A DNA stretch of 64,000 bases, taken from Trinickia dinghuensis (GTDB lineage: Bacteria; Pseudomonadota; Gammaproteobacteria; Burkholderiales; Burkholderiaceae). The DNA is taken from NCBI RefSeq assembly GCF_003367175.1, contig NZ_QRGA01000003.1:558681-622680 (forward strand), read 5' to 3'. The notes under the pieces are model-generated. The model ran no database searches. It saw only the letters and a list, made by a program, of their open reading frames with translations, and was not told the origin of the DNA. The position numbers were made by a program, and so were the translations under genes. Of this stretch, positions 8,621 through 16,911 are shown in pieces; positions within the stretch are counted from its first letter, which is position 1; each line of letters opens with the position of its first letter.

Positions 8621-9823
8621 ATGAACACCGTTACGCTCAAGCCTTCGAAAGAAAAATCGCTGCTGCGCCGCCATCCGTGGGTCTATGCCAACGCGATCGA
8701 CCGCGTCGAGGGCAAGCCGGCATCCGGCGCCACCGTCGTCGTGCGCGCCCATGACGGCCGCTTTCTCGCGCGGGCGGCGTACAGCCCGCACTCGCAGATT
8801 CGCCTGCGCGTCTGGAGCTTCGACGAAGCCGAGCCGATCGACCACGCGTTTTTCAAGCGGCGCGTGCAGCGCGCCTTCGCGCACCGGCAAGCGTTCGTGC
8901 GCGACACGGGTGCCGTGCGGCTGATCTTCGGCGAAGCCGACGGGCTGCCGGGGCTCGTCGTCGACTACTACGTGCAAGACGGCGGCGCCGGCAGCGGCCA
9001 GCTCGTTTGCCAATTCATGGCCGCCGGCGTCGAGGCATGGAAGGAAGCGATCGTCGCGGCGCTCGTCGGCGCGACGGGATGTCCGAATGTCTACGAGCGC
9101 TCGGACGTGTCGATCCGGGAAAAGGAAGGCCTCGAACAAATCACCGGCGTGCTGGCCGGAGACGCGCCGGCCGATACGCTGATCACGCGCGAAAACGGCG
9201 TGCGCTATCACGTCGACGTGCGAAGCGGCCACAAAACCGGCTTTTACGTCGATCAGCGCGACAACCGCGCCCTCGTGCAGGCGTACGCGGCAGGACGCGA
9301 CGTTCTCAATTGCTTCTGCTACACGGGCGGCTTCTCGCTCGCGGCGCTCGGCGGCGGGGCGAAGCGCGTGGTCTCGATCGACTCGTCGGGCGAGGCGCTG
9401 GCGCTGGCGCGCGCGAACGTCGAAGCCAACGGCTTCGATGCGGCCCGCGCCGAGTGGCTCGATGCCGATGCGTTCCGTACGCTGCGCAGGCTCGTCGACG
9501 ACGGCGAGCGGTTCGATCTCGTCGTGCTCGACCCGCCGAAGTTCGCGCCGGCGCGCGAGCACGTCGACCGCGCGGCGCGCGCCTACAAGGACATCAACCT
9601 GTCCGGTTTCCGCCTGCTGCGCCCGGGCGGCCTGCTGTTCACCTACTCGTGTTCGGGCGCGATCGATGCGGATCTGTTCCAAAAGATCGTGGCCGGCGCG
9701 GCGGCCGACGCACGCGTCGACGCGCGGATTCTGAAGCGCCTCGGCGCGGGCCTGGACCATCCGCTGCTGGCCGCGTTCCCCGAAGGCGAATACCTGAAGG
9801 GCTTGCTGTTGCAAATCGTCTGA
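8621..9823 (+). CDS. rlmI: 23S rRNA (cytosine) methyltransferase, RlmI family
   Basis: A 400-residue SAM-dependent methyltransferase. An N-terminal PUA domain (residues 1-75, LRRHPWVYANAIDRVEG) is joined to a Rossmann methylase with NCFCYTGGFSLAAL (SAM loop), LVVLDPPKFAP (catalytic DPPK) and FTYSCSGAI containing the cysteine of C5-cytosine methylases. In E. coli RlmI methylates 23S rRNA C1962. The length fits. It is downstream of the decamer repeat and upstream of the CobW-type gene. The family is firm; the exact target base is inferred. Confidence 0.88.
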   Translation: MNTVTLKPSKEKSLLRRHPWVYANAIDRVEGKPASGATVVVRAHDGRFLARAAYSPHSQIRLRVWSFDEAEPIDHAFFKRRVQRAFAHRQAFVRDTGAVRLIFGEADGLPGLVVDYYVQDGGAGSGQLVCQFMAAGVEAWKEAIVAALVGATGCPNVYERSDVSIREKEGLEQITGVLAGDAPADTLITRENGVRYHVDVRSGHKTGFYVDQRDNRALVQAYAAGRDVLNCFCYTGGFSLAALGGGAKRVVSIDSSGEALALARANVEANGFDAARAEWLDADAFRTLRRLVDDGERFDLVVLDPPKFAPAREHVDRAARAYKDINLSGFRLLRPGGLLFTYSCSGAIDADLFQKIVAGAAADARVDARILKRLGAGLDHPLLAAFPEGEYLKGLLLQIV

Positions 9824-9994
9824 GCGCCCCCATCTACGCTGTTTAGGGCACGCTCAGGCTTTTTCAGGAGTGTGCTCGTGCCTCTCGACGCCGGTGGGCG
9901 CCCCGCGAAGACACGCGCACACCGGTATGCTTCTAGTTTTTCGTGGCCGGCTCCGCTCGAACCGTCCCTGATTTTCGACCATAGGCGATTGAAC

Positions 9995-11065
9995 ATGATC
10001 CCCGTCACCATCTTGACCGGCTTCCTCGGCAGCGGCAAAACCACGCTGCTCAAGCGCATCCTCAACGAAAAGCACGGCATGAAGATCGCCGTCATCGAAA
10101 ACGAGTTCGGCGAGGAGAACATCGACAACGAGATCCTCGTCCAGAACCAAGCCGAGCAAATCGTGCAGATGAGCAACGGCTGCATCTGCTGCACGATCCG
10201 CGGCGACTTGCATCGCGCGCTCGCCGATCTGGCCGAGCGCAAGCGCTCCGGCGAGATCGCGTTCGACCGCATCGTCATCGAGACGACGGGCTTGGCCAAC
10301 CCGGGCCCCGTCGCTCAAACGTTCTTCATCGATAGCGAAATCGCCGACGAGTTCTTGCTCGACGCGATCATCACGCTCGTCGACGCGAAACATGCGAACG
10401 CGCAGCTCGACGAGCACGAAGTCGTGCAACGGCAAGTGGGCTTCGCCGATCGCCTGTTCGTCACGAAATCCGATCTCGTCGACGAAGCCGTGCTGGCCGA
10501 CCTGCGGCACCGCCTGATCCACATGAACCCGAAGGCGACGATCAAGGTCGTCAACTTCGGCGAGGCCGACATCAAGGAAATTTTCGATCTGCGCGGCTTC
10601 AACCTGAACGCGAAGCTCGAAATTGATCCGGACTTCCTGGCCGAAGACGATCATGGCCACGCACATGGCCACGATCACGACCATGATCATGACCACGAGC
10701 ATTGCGATCACGACCACGGCCAGTGCGCCCATGAGGGGCATGCGCATCACCACCACGCGCACCATGACGACAAGATCAAGTCGTTCGTCTACCGCAACGA
10801 TCGCCCGTTCGATCCGAACAAGCTGGAAGACTTCCTGGGCGGCGTGCTGCAGATCTACGGCGAGCGGCTGCTGCGCTACAAGGGCGTGCTCTACATGAAA
10901 GGCGTCGACCGCAAGGTCGTCTTCCAGGGCGTGCATCAAATGATGGGTAGCGATCTCGCGAGCAAGTGGCTGCCGGCCGAAAAGAAGACGAACAAGATGG
11001 TGTTCATCGGCATCGATCTGCCGCAGGATCTCATTACGGACGGCCTCGACGCCTGCCTCGCCTAA
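9995..11065 (+). CDS. CobW/COG0523 family GTPase, putative zinc metallochaperone
   Basis: A 356-residue G3E-family P-loop GTPase. The Walker A motif is GFLGSGKTT (residues 9-17), the COG0523 metal-binding CICC motif is at 63-66, and the guanine-specificity TKSD at 157-160. A very His-rich insert (about residues 220-257, mostly alternating His and Asp) joins the GTPase to the C-terminal CobW domain. This architecture is known from zinc-handling COG0523 proteins. The ATG at 9995 is used because MIPVTILTGFLGSGKTT is the family start; the longer frame from 9872 adds unrelated sequence. Cobalt or another metal cannot be excluded. No Zur box is obvious upstream. Confidence 0.88.
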   Translation: MIPVTILTGFLGSGKTTLLKRILNEKHGMKIAVIENEFGEENIDNEILVQNQAEQIVQMSNGCICCTIRGDLHRALADLAERKRSGEIAFDRIVIETTGLANPGPVAQTFFIDSEIADEFLLDAIITLVDAKHANAQLDEHEVVQRQVGFADRLFVTKSDLVDEAVLADLRHRLIHMNPKATIKVVNFGEADIKEIFDLRGFNLNAKLEIDPDFLAEDDHGHAHGHDHDHDHDHEHCDHDHGQCAHEGHAHHHHAHHDDKIKSFVYRNDRPFDPNKLEDFLGGVLQIYGERLLRYKGVLYMKGVDRKVVFQGVHQMMGSDLASKWLPAEKKTNKMVFIGIDLPQDLITDGLDACLA

Positions 11066-11529
11066 ATTCGCCGGCACGTGGGAAGTCGCACGCGCGCGGC
11101 CGGCCGAGGGTTCGCTTTTTGAACGGGCGCGCGCTATATTTTCAGGATATTGGGCACGCCCCGGCAGGGTTTTCTCTGTTGCGGCGCCGAAGAACGATTC
11201 AGTTACAATACGTCCCCGCCGGTTTCCGGCGGATAGGCGGCGGCACCGGGAAACCTTATCCGGACAAGGCCGAAACAAAATGAGAGAGATACCGAAAGAC
11301 GCAGCGCCAAGGCTCGCGTAACGCAAGCCGCGTGTTGCGATGCCGTATCGAAATGGGTAGGAGCACCCGAGGATCGGTTTCCTTAAGGAGTTCGGCCCCG
11401 CATCGGCGTGACGGCGTCTTACGGCCACAATGGGCCGCGGGCGTCGGCGCTTCCAAAGCACCGCTTGCGGGCAATACGAAAGTGCGGGCAATATGTATGG
11501 GTTTTGCCTCACATTGAAGAAGCACGCAG
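11066..11529. other. gene-free 464 bp holding the dksA promoter and long leader
   Basis: No coding frame of quality. It contains a candidate promoter (11179-11209) and then about 310 bases of probable 5' leader. The leader can form local hairpins, for example GGCTCGCGT with ACGCAAGCC (one mismatch) near 11313-11331, and has an AAGGAG at about 11384 that serves no visible gene. Confidence 0.5.
11179..11209 (+). promoter_or_regulatory. candidate promoter for dksA
   Basis: TTGCGG (11179-11184) and TACAAT (11204-11209), spaced by 19 bases. The -10 is good; the -35 and the spacing are weak. It is the best match on this strand upstream of dksA and implies a leader of more than 300 bases. Confidence 0.35.
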
Positions 11530-11949
11530 ATGACGACGAAACGACTCTTGACCGAAGCCGAAATCCTGAAGATGAGCGACAAGGATTACATGAACGAGGA
11601 TCAGCTCGCCTTCTTCAAGAACAGGCTCGAACAGCTTCAGGCGGAAATCCTCCGCAACGCCGGTCAAACGACCGAGAACCTTCGCGAAACGGTGATCGTG
11701 CCCGATCCGGCCGATCGCGCGACGATCGAAGAAGAGCACGCGCTCGAGTTGCGCACGCGCGATCGCGAACGCAAGTTGCTGAAGAAAGTACAGCAATCGC
11801 TCGCACGAATCGACGCCGGCGACTACGGCTGGTGCGAGGAAACGGGCGAGCCGATCGGCATTCCGCGTCTGCTCGCGCGTCCGACCGCCACGCTCTCGCT
11901 CGAGGCGCAGGAGCGCCGCGAGTTGCGGCAAAAGCTGTTCGGGGATTGA
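11530..11949 (+). CDS. dksA: RNA polymerase-binding transcription factor DksA
   Basis: A 139-residue partner of ppGpp that enters the RNA polymerase secondary channel and tunes stringent-response promoters. The coiled coil carries the functional tip D-x2-D-x-A (in VPDPADRA, about residues 58-65), followed by ELRTRDRERKLLKKV. The C-terminal globular part aligns with the zinc-finger region of E. coli DksA. Only the first cysteine remains (GWCEETGE); the other three ligand positions are Thr, Ser and Ala. It probably does not bind zinc as the four-Cys form does. It is a single-gene unit with a long leader and a strong terminator. Confidence 0.93.
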   Translation: MTTKRLLTEAEILKMSDKDYMNEDQLAFFKNRLEQLQAEILRNAGQTTENLRETVIVPDPADRATIEEEHALELRTRDRERKLLKKVQQSLARIDAGDYGWCEETGEPIGIPRLLARPTATLSLEAQERRELRQKLFGD

Positions 11950-12002
11950 CGCACCGGCAGCGCGGCCGGTATGCCGCGCACATGCACGCTGCTTCCGACG
12001 AG

Positions 12003-12032
12003 GCGCGCGGTACCCCGCGCGCTTTTTCTTTT
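12003..12032 (+). terminator. dksA rho-independent terminator
   Basis: GCGCGCGG (12003-12010), loop TACC, CCGCGCGC (12015-12022), followed by TTTTTCTTTT. A strong GC stem with a U-tract, 54 bases after the dksA stop. Confidence 0.9.
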
Positions 12033-12215
12033 GCGCGCCGCCCCCTACCGCGCTTGCCCGGGTGCGACTCAACCCGAAGCGAATCGACGCCGGCCCGGAT
12101 CCGATTCGGCAAAGCTTACCGATGCCGGCCAGTCGATATCTCAGCGCCCCCCTTGCCGTTCAATGACTGAGTGCTCGCTCGATGTCCAGCGCGCGCGTCG
12201 TCGCCCCGTTCCCCT

Positions 12216-12243
12216 CTTGATAAAACCGCGCACGCCCTAAAAT
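12216..12243 (+). promoter_or_regulatory. sigma-32 (heat-shock)-like promoter of hslVU
   Basis: CTTGATA (12216-12222), a 12-base spacer, then CCCTAAAAT (12235-12243). Compared with the E. coli sigma-32 pattern CTTGAAA - 11 to 16 bases - CCCCATnT it has one mismatch in the -35 and an acceptable -10. The position upstream of a heat-shock protease operon supports the call. Confidence 0.5.
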
Positions 12244-12382
12244 GGGCTCAATGCGCGTGGAAAACGCTCGCGCTTCGATACGATTCGATGCGGCGCGTGC
12301 CCGACGCCATCCGTTTTTCCGCTCGCGCGGCACCGCGCCGCCGAGCCTCTTTACGGTTTTCCGTATTCTCGAGGAATGCACC

Positions 12383-12919
12383 ATGGAGCAATTTCACGGC
12401 ACGACGATCGTCTCCGTGCGCAAGGGTGACAAAGTCGCGCTCGGCGGCGACGGCCAAGTGACGCTCGGCAACATCGTCATGAAAGGCGGCGCGAAGAAAG
12501 TACGGCGCATCTACAACGGCAAGGTGCTCGTAGGCTTCGCCGGCGGCACGGCCGATGCATTCTCGCTGCTGGACCGTTTCGAGGCGAAGCTCGAGAAACA
12601 TCAAGGCAACCTGACGCGCGCCGCCGTCGAGCTGGCCAAGGACTGGCGGACCGACCGCATGCTGCGCCGGCTCGAGGCGATGCTGATCACGGCCGACGCG
12701 CAAACGACGCTCGTCATCACCGGCAACGGCGACGTGCTCGACCCGGAGGACGGCCTGTGCGCGATCGGCTCGGGCGGCGCTTATGCGCAGGCGGCCGCGC
12801 GGGCGCTGGCCGAGAATACGGCGTTGTCGCCGCGCGAGATCGTCGAGAAGTCGCTCGCCATCGCAGGCGACATGTGCATCTACACGAACCACAACCGCGT
12901 CATCGAGACGATCGATTAA
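12383..12919 (+). CDS. hslV: ATP-dependent protease subunit HslV (ClpQ)
   Basis: The 178-residue proteolytic subunit of HslUV, a cytoplasmic threonine protease forming a double hexamer. [23 protein letters not shown] is the mature N-terminus; the catalytic Thr follows a six-residue propeptide MEQFHG, rather than just the initiator Met as in E. coli. [14 protein letters not shown] and [10 protein letters not shown] are also typical. The start at 12383 has GAGGAAT upstream, and the longer frame to 12242 overlaps the promoter. It is cotranscribed with hslU, 39 bases downstream. Confidence 0.95.
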   Translation: MEQFHGTTIVSVRKGDKVALGGDGQVTLGNIVMKGGAKKVRRIYNGKVLVGFAGGTADAFSLLDRFEAKLEKHQGNLTRAAVELAKDWRTDRMLRRLEAMLITADAQTTLVITGNGDVLDPEDGLCAIGSGGAYAQAAARALAENTALSPREIVEKSLAIAGDMCIYTNHNRVIETID

Positions 12920-12958
12920 GCGCGAGCAAGCAAGTCACGCAAGTCAAGTGAGGAATCG

Positions 12959-14305
12959 ATGAGCACCATGACCCCGGCCGAGATCGTCTCGGAACTCGAC
13001 AAACACATCATCGGCCAGCATAAGGCGAAGAAAGCCGTGGCCGTCGCGCTGCGCAACCGCTGGCGCCGGCAGCAGGTGGCCGAGCCGCTGCGCCAGGAAA
13101 TCACGCCGAAGAACATTCTCATGATCGGGCCGACGGGCGTCGGCAAGACCGAGATCGCGCGGCGCTTGGCCAAGCTGGCCGATGCGCCGTTCATCAAGAT
13201 CGAAGCGACGAAATTCACCGAAGTGGGCTACGTCGGCCGCGACGTCGACAGCATCGTGCGCGACCTCATCGAGATCGCCGTGAAGCAAACGCGCGAAACG
13301 GAGATGCGCAAGGTCCGCACCAAGGCACAAGATCAAGCCGAGGACCGCATCCTCGACATCCTCTTGCCGAGCGCCCGGCCCGTCGGCTTCGGTTCGACAT
13401 CCGCAAGCGATGTGGCTTCCGGCGACGAAAGCGCAACGCGTCAAACGTTCCGCAAGCGCCTGCGCGAAGGCCAGCTCGACGACAAGGAGATCGAACTCGA
13501 CGTCGAGATGCCGCAATCCGGCATGGACATCATGGGCCCGCCCGGCATGGAAGACATGACCGAGCAGATCCGCTCGATGTTCGCGAACCTCGGCGGCGGC
13601 AAGAAGACGCGCCGCAAGGCCAAGGTCAAGGAAGCGATGAAGCTGTTGACCGACGAAGAAGCGTCGAAGATGCTCAACGACGAGGAAGTGAAGGCCAAGG
13701 CCGTGCAGAACGTCGAGCAGAACGGCATCGTGTTCCTCGACGAAATCGACAAGATCGCCTCGCGCAGCGAGACGGGTGGGGCCGAAGTATCGCGACAAGG
13801 CGTGCAGCGCGATCTGCTGCCGCTCGTCGAAGGCACGACGATCAACACGCGCTACGGGATGGTGAAGACCGACCACATCCTGTTCATCGCGAGCGGCGCG
13901 TTCCATTTGTCCAAGCCGAGCGATCTGATTCCCGAACTGCAGGGGCGCTTTCCGATTCGTGTCGAACTCGATTCGCTGTCGGTCGAGGATTTCGAATCGA
14001 TTCTGATCGCGACCGACGCGAGCCTCGTCAAGCAGTACCAAGCGCTGCTCGCCACCGAGAGCGTCCAACTCGAGTTCGCGCCAGAAGGGATCAAGCGCAT
14101 GGCCGAGATCGCGTTCTCGGTCAACGAGCGTACCGAAAACATCGGCGCGCGCCGGCTCTACACCGTGATCGAAAAGCTGCTCGAGGATGTGTCGTTCTCG
14201 GCCGGCAATCACGCCGGAAAGACCGTCACGATCGATGCGGCCTATGTCGACCGCGCGCTCGGCGAGGTCGCGCAAAGCGAGGATTTGTCGCGCTACGTGC
14301 TTTGA
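12959..14305 (+). CDS. hslU: ATP-dependent protease ATPase subunit HslU (ClpY)
   Basis: The 448-residue AAA+ unfoldase that feeds substrates to HslV. N-terminal [34 protein letters not shown], Walker A GPTGVGKT (residues 57-64), the inserted I-domain (about 110-240), Walker B VFLDEID, and C-terminal [15 protein letters not shown] sensor-2 region ending in the conserved SRYVL tail that docks into HslV. Full length and intact. Second gene of the hslVU operon, with a weak hairpin (14347-14371) after it. Confidence 0.97.
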   Translation: MSTMTPAEIVSELDKHIIGQHKAKKAVAVALRNRWRRQQVAEPLRQEITPKNILMIGPTGVGKTEIARRLAKLADAPFIKIEATKFTEVGYVGRDVDSIVRDLIEIAVKQTRETEMRKVRTKAQDQAEDRILDILLPSARPVGFGSTSASDVASGDESATRQTFRKRLREGQLDDKEIELDVEMPQSGMDIMGPPGMEDMTEQIRSMFANLGGGKKTRRKAKVKEAMKLLTDEEASKMLNDEEVKAKAVQNVEQNGIVFLDEIDKIASRSETGGAEVSRQGVQRDLLPLVEGTTINTRYGMVKTDHILFIASGAFHLSKPSDLIPELQGRFPIRVELDSLSVEDFESILIATDASLVKQYQALLATESVQLEFAPEGIKRMAEIAFSVNERTENIGARRLYTVIEKLLEDVSFSAGNHAGKTVTIDAAYVDRALGEVAQSEDLSRYVL

Positions 14306-14346
14306 GTCTCGGGTCCTAGGTCTTGGCGAGTCCGCCTTGAAATGAA

Positions 14347-14371
14347 CGGTGCATCGCGGCGCGGTGCACCG
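14347..14371. terminator. weak hairpin downstream of hslU
   Basis: CGGTGCA (14347-14353) and TGCACCG (14365-14371) around an 11-base GC-rich loop, 41 bases past the hslU stop. There is no U-tract, so intrinsic termination is uncertain. Confidence 0.3.
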
Positions 14372-14392
14372 CCCGACACGCCCCTGTAACGT

Positions 14393-14407
14393 AATTCGGT
14401 CGGAATT
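14393..14407. promoter_or_regulatory. possible operator upstream of the first esterase
   Basis: An inverted repeat AATTC-GGTCG-GAATT (14393-14407), about 105 bases before the esterase GTG. It is short and could be chance; it is noted because it lies in the likely promoter region. Confidence 0.2.
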
Positions 14408-14476
14408 CGAAGCACTATCGCCCTTCCGATTTTTACGACATCGATGATCGAGCCTCCCACCGTGACGGCGGGTCCT

Positions 14477-14492
14477 TTGGACGAGAGTCCAA
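14477..14492 (+). promoter_or_regulatory. small hairpin just upstream of the esterase ribosome site
   Basis: TTGGAC-GAGA-GTCCAA (14477-14492), followed within ten bases by AAGGAGG and the GTG start. A stable hairpin so close to the Shine-Dalgarno site could affect translation or mRNA stability. The role is inferred. Confidence 0.35.
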
Positions 14493-14511
14493 TCAAAAAG
14501 GAGGCACACTC

Positions 14512-16281
14512 GTGAAAACATCATCGAATCATGCGGCAAAGCTTCATCTCCTGACGGTCGTTGCTACGGCGGCGTCGCTGTTGTACGCAGCCGGAGCCCA
14601 TTCGGCACGCTTGCCGGCGCCACCGAAACTGCCGCCGACGGCTCAGCTCGCCGAGGGCATCGTCCAAGGCGTGCAGATGCGCGGCGAGCACAAAAACGTC
14701 CGTGTGTTCCGAGGCATTCCCTACGCGGCCGCGCCGGTGGGCGAATTCCGCTTCCGCGAACCGCAACCCGTGGCCCGCTGGGCCGGCGTACGAGAAGCCC
14801 GGCAGTTCGGGCCGCGCTGCATGCAGCCGGCCGGGAACGGCAAACTCGACTCGCGCGCGACGGCGATGAGCGAAGACTGCCTCTATCTGAACGTTTGGAC
14901 ACCGGCGAGCGGCAAAGAGGCCAAGCTGCCCGTACTCGTGTATTTCCACGGCGGCGATTTCACGTCGGGAGACGGCTCCCTCCCCCGCTATGACGGCGCG
15001 AATCTCGCCTCGCGCGGCATCGTCATGGTGACGGTGAACTACCGGCTCGGCGTGTTCGGCTTCCTCGCCCCGTCCGACGCCGGCGGCGAATCGCCGAGCG
15101 GCACGACGGGCAACTACGGTCTGCTCGATCAGGTCTCGGCATTGCGCTGGGTGCAGGCCAATATCGCGCAGTTCGGCGGCGATCCGTCGAAAGTCACGAT
15201 CGCGGGCGATTCGGAAGGTGCCGTTGCCGTGAGCGCCCACATGGCCTCTCCGCTCTCGCGCGGGCTGTTCGCACGCGCGATCGGCGAAAGCGGCGGAGCC
15301 TTCACGCCCAGGGGCATGTGGCCGCGAGCGCAGGCCGAGCAGCAAGCGGCGAAGTTCGCGGCGCGCGTCGGCGCCACGTCGCTGCAGCAGCTGCGCTCGC
15401 TACCCGCGCAGACGTTGCTCGCGGCGGCCAACCCACGCAAGGCCAGTTCCGCGTCCACCACCTTTTGGCCCAGCATCGACGGCCAGTTCCTGACCGAGTC
15501 GCCCGATCAGGTCTTCACCAACGGCGGACAAGCGCAGGTCCCGCTGATGCTGGGATCGAACTCGCAGGAGGCGCTCTACACGGCGCTCCTCGGCGATAAA
15601 GCGCCAACGCCGGAGAACTGGGGCGAGGTGGTCAAGACGACGTTCCCGGCGCATGCAGAAGAGGTGCTGGCGCACTATCCCGGCAACACGAACGACGAGG
15701 TCATGCACGCGGCTACCGCGCTGGCGGGGGACATTTTCGTCGGCCACAGCACCTGGAAATGGATGAGCCGGCACCGGGAAACGGGGCACTCGCCGATCTT
15801 CTACTACCGCTACACACAGCCGCTGCCGCCGGAGATCAAAGATTCCGCCGATTCCAATCAGAAGCGAGAGCCGGTCCTCGGCGCAGCGCACGACGCCCAG
15901 ATCGCCTACTCGCTCGGCAATCTGGGCAATTTGCGCCGATACGCATGGACGGCGGCGGATTACGACGTGTCGCGGATCTTTTCGAGCTACGTCGAGCAAT
16001 TCGTGAAGACGGGCGATCCTAGCGGCTCGGCGTCGAGCGCGGGCGCTTCCTCGGCGGAGGAAACGGCGGCGCAAGGGGGAGGCTCCGTGCCCCGTTGGCC
16101 GGCCGTCGTCACCGACAACCGCGGCATCCTGATGCAGATCATCGGCGAGCAAACGAATTCCGTTTGGGACCGCAGCGGGCCACGGCAAGGTCTGGTCGAG
16201 CGGCTCGTCGCGGGGGCGCCGACCTCCGGTCCGACCGTTCCGCCCGCTACCGACGCTGTAACGGAGCAGTCATCTCGATAG
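14512..16281 (+). CDS. exported type-B carboxylesterase, paralogue 1
   Basis: A 589-residue alpha/beta-hydrolase of the carboxylesterase/lipase type-B family. A signal peptide is visible (residues 1-31, ending AAGAHSA). Family signatures include FRGIPYAAAPVGEFRF, SEDCLYLNVWTP (120-131) and the nucleophile elbow GDSEG with Ser234. Two motif changes are notable: the oxyanion strand is HGGDF rather than HGGGF, and the elbow has Asp before and Glu after the Ser, where GESAG is usual. The GTG start at 14512 has a strong AAGGAGG. The substrate is unknown. The closest relative in the window is the gene at 25899. An Ala/Ser-rich loop lies near residue 510. Confidence 0.88.
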   Translation: MKTSSNHAAKLHLLTVVATAASLLYAAGAHSARLPAPPKLPPTAQLAEGIVQGVQMRGEHKNVRVFRGIPYAAAPVGEFRFREPQPVARWAGVREARQFGPRCMQPAGNGKLDSRATAMSEDCLYLNVWTPASGKEAKLPVLVYFHGGDFTSGDGSLPRYDGANLASRGIVMVTVNYRLGVFGFLAPSDAGGESPSGTTGNYGLLDQVSALRWVQANIAQFGGDPSKVTIAGDSEGAVAVSAHMASPLSRGLFARAIGESGGAFTPRGMWPRAQAEQQAAKFAARVGATSLQQLRSLPAQTLLAAANPRKASSASTTFWPSIDGQFLTESPDQVFTNGGQAQVPLMLGSNSQEALYTALLGDKAPTPENWGEVVKTTFPAHAEEVLAHYPGNTNDEVMHAATALAGDIFVGHSTWKWMSRHRETGHSPIFYYRYTQPLPPEIKDSADSNQKREPVLGAAHDAQIAYSLGNLGNLRRYAWTAADYDVSRIFSSYVEQFVKTGDPSGSASSAGASSAEETAAQGGGSVPRWPAVVTDNRGILMQIIGEQTNSVWDRSGPRQGLVERLVAGAPTSGPTVPPATDAVTEQSSR

Positions 16282-16301
16282 ACTCGTTTCGGTAACACCG
16301 C

Positions 16302-16325
16302 TCCGGCCGCCTTCGCGCGGCCGGA
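16302..16325. terminator. hairpin between convergent esterase and response-regulator genes
   Basis: TCCGGCCGC (16302-16310) and GCGGCCGGA (16317-16325), a perfect 9-bp stem. It serves convergent genes ending at 16281 and 16369. There is no U-run, so it may be factor-assisted. Confidence 0.5.
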
Positions 16326-16368
16326 ACGCACGGGGTGGGACGCCATCGCGCTCCATCGGCGGCTTCCC

Positions 16369-16911
16369 TTACTGCTTCACCGGCCGCTTCGCGAGTTTTC
16401 GTTGCAGCGTCCGCCGATGCATATTCAACGCCCGCGCGGTCGCCGAGATATTGCCGCCGTTCTCGGCCAGCGCACGTTGAATATGCTCCCACTCGAGCCG
16501 CGCCACCGACAGCAGCGTCGGATGTTCGATCGCGGCCTCGGCCTGAGCCGCGCTCGCCTCGTTCTGCAGCGCGGCCAGAATCGATTCGACGTTGGCCGGC
16601 TTGGCCAGATAGTTGTCGGCGCCGTCCTTCACCGCCTGCACAGCCGTCGCGATACTCGCGTAACCGGTCAGCACGAGCATCCTCGTATCGGGCTGCAGAT
16701 CGCGCAGCGGCGCGACAAGGTTCAGCCCCGAATCGCTGCCCAGATGCAAATCCACCGTGATGAAATCGAATCGATGCTGATTGGCCAGCGCGATCGCCTC
16801 CTCGGCGTTGTGCGCCTGATGGGTGGTGAAGCCGCGGCGCGTGAGCCCGCGCGCCAAGATACCCGCGAAGACTTCGTCGTCGTCGATCACGAGAAATTGA
16901 TTGCCGCTCAT
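16369..16911 (-). CDS. RegA/RoxR-type response regulator
   Basis: A 180-residue two-domain regulator. The receiver domain (1-120) has the acidic pocket (VIDDDE), phosphoacceptor Asp54 (TVDLHLG), Thr82 and Lys104. A Fis-type helix-turn-helix (about 150-175, GGNISATARALNMHRRTLQRKL) follows. This compact architecture is that of the RegA/PrrA/ActR/RoxR regulators that respond to redox state. The ATG at 16911 overlaps the stop of the sensor gene by four bases (ATGA), giving translational coupling. The longer frame to 17364 is rejected because it lies inside the sensor gene. Confidence 0.9.
   Translation of the reverse strand: MSGNQFLVIDDDEVFAGILARGLTRRGFTTHQAHNAEEAIALANQHRFDFITVDLHLGSDSGLNLVAPLRDLQPDTRMLVLTGYASIATAVQAVKDGADNYLAKPANVESILAALQNEASAAQAEAAIEHPTLLSVARLEWEHIQRALAENGGNISATARALNMHRRTLQRKLAKRPVKQ

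Larger units (their letters stand above)
11950..12382. other. gene-free 433 bp between dksA and hslV
   Basis: Holds the dksA terminator (12003-12032), a heat-shock-like promoter (12216-12243) and about 130 bases of hslV leader. The leader ends in CGGTTTTCCG, which can form a tiny hairpin just before the ribosome site. No gene is seen. Confidence 0.5.

Noticed and set aside
5716-8640. A 974-codon open frame on the minus strand opposite dapF, DUF484 and xerC
   Set aside because: It lies entirely antisense to three well-supported genes. Its composition (Arg, Ala, Gly, His) is the usual mirror of GC-rich codons, with no domain.
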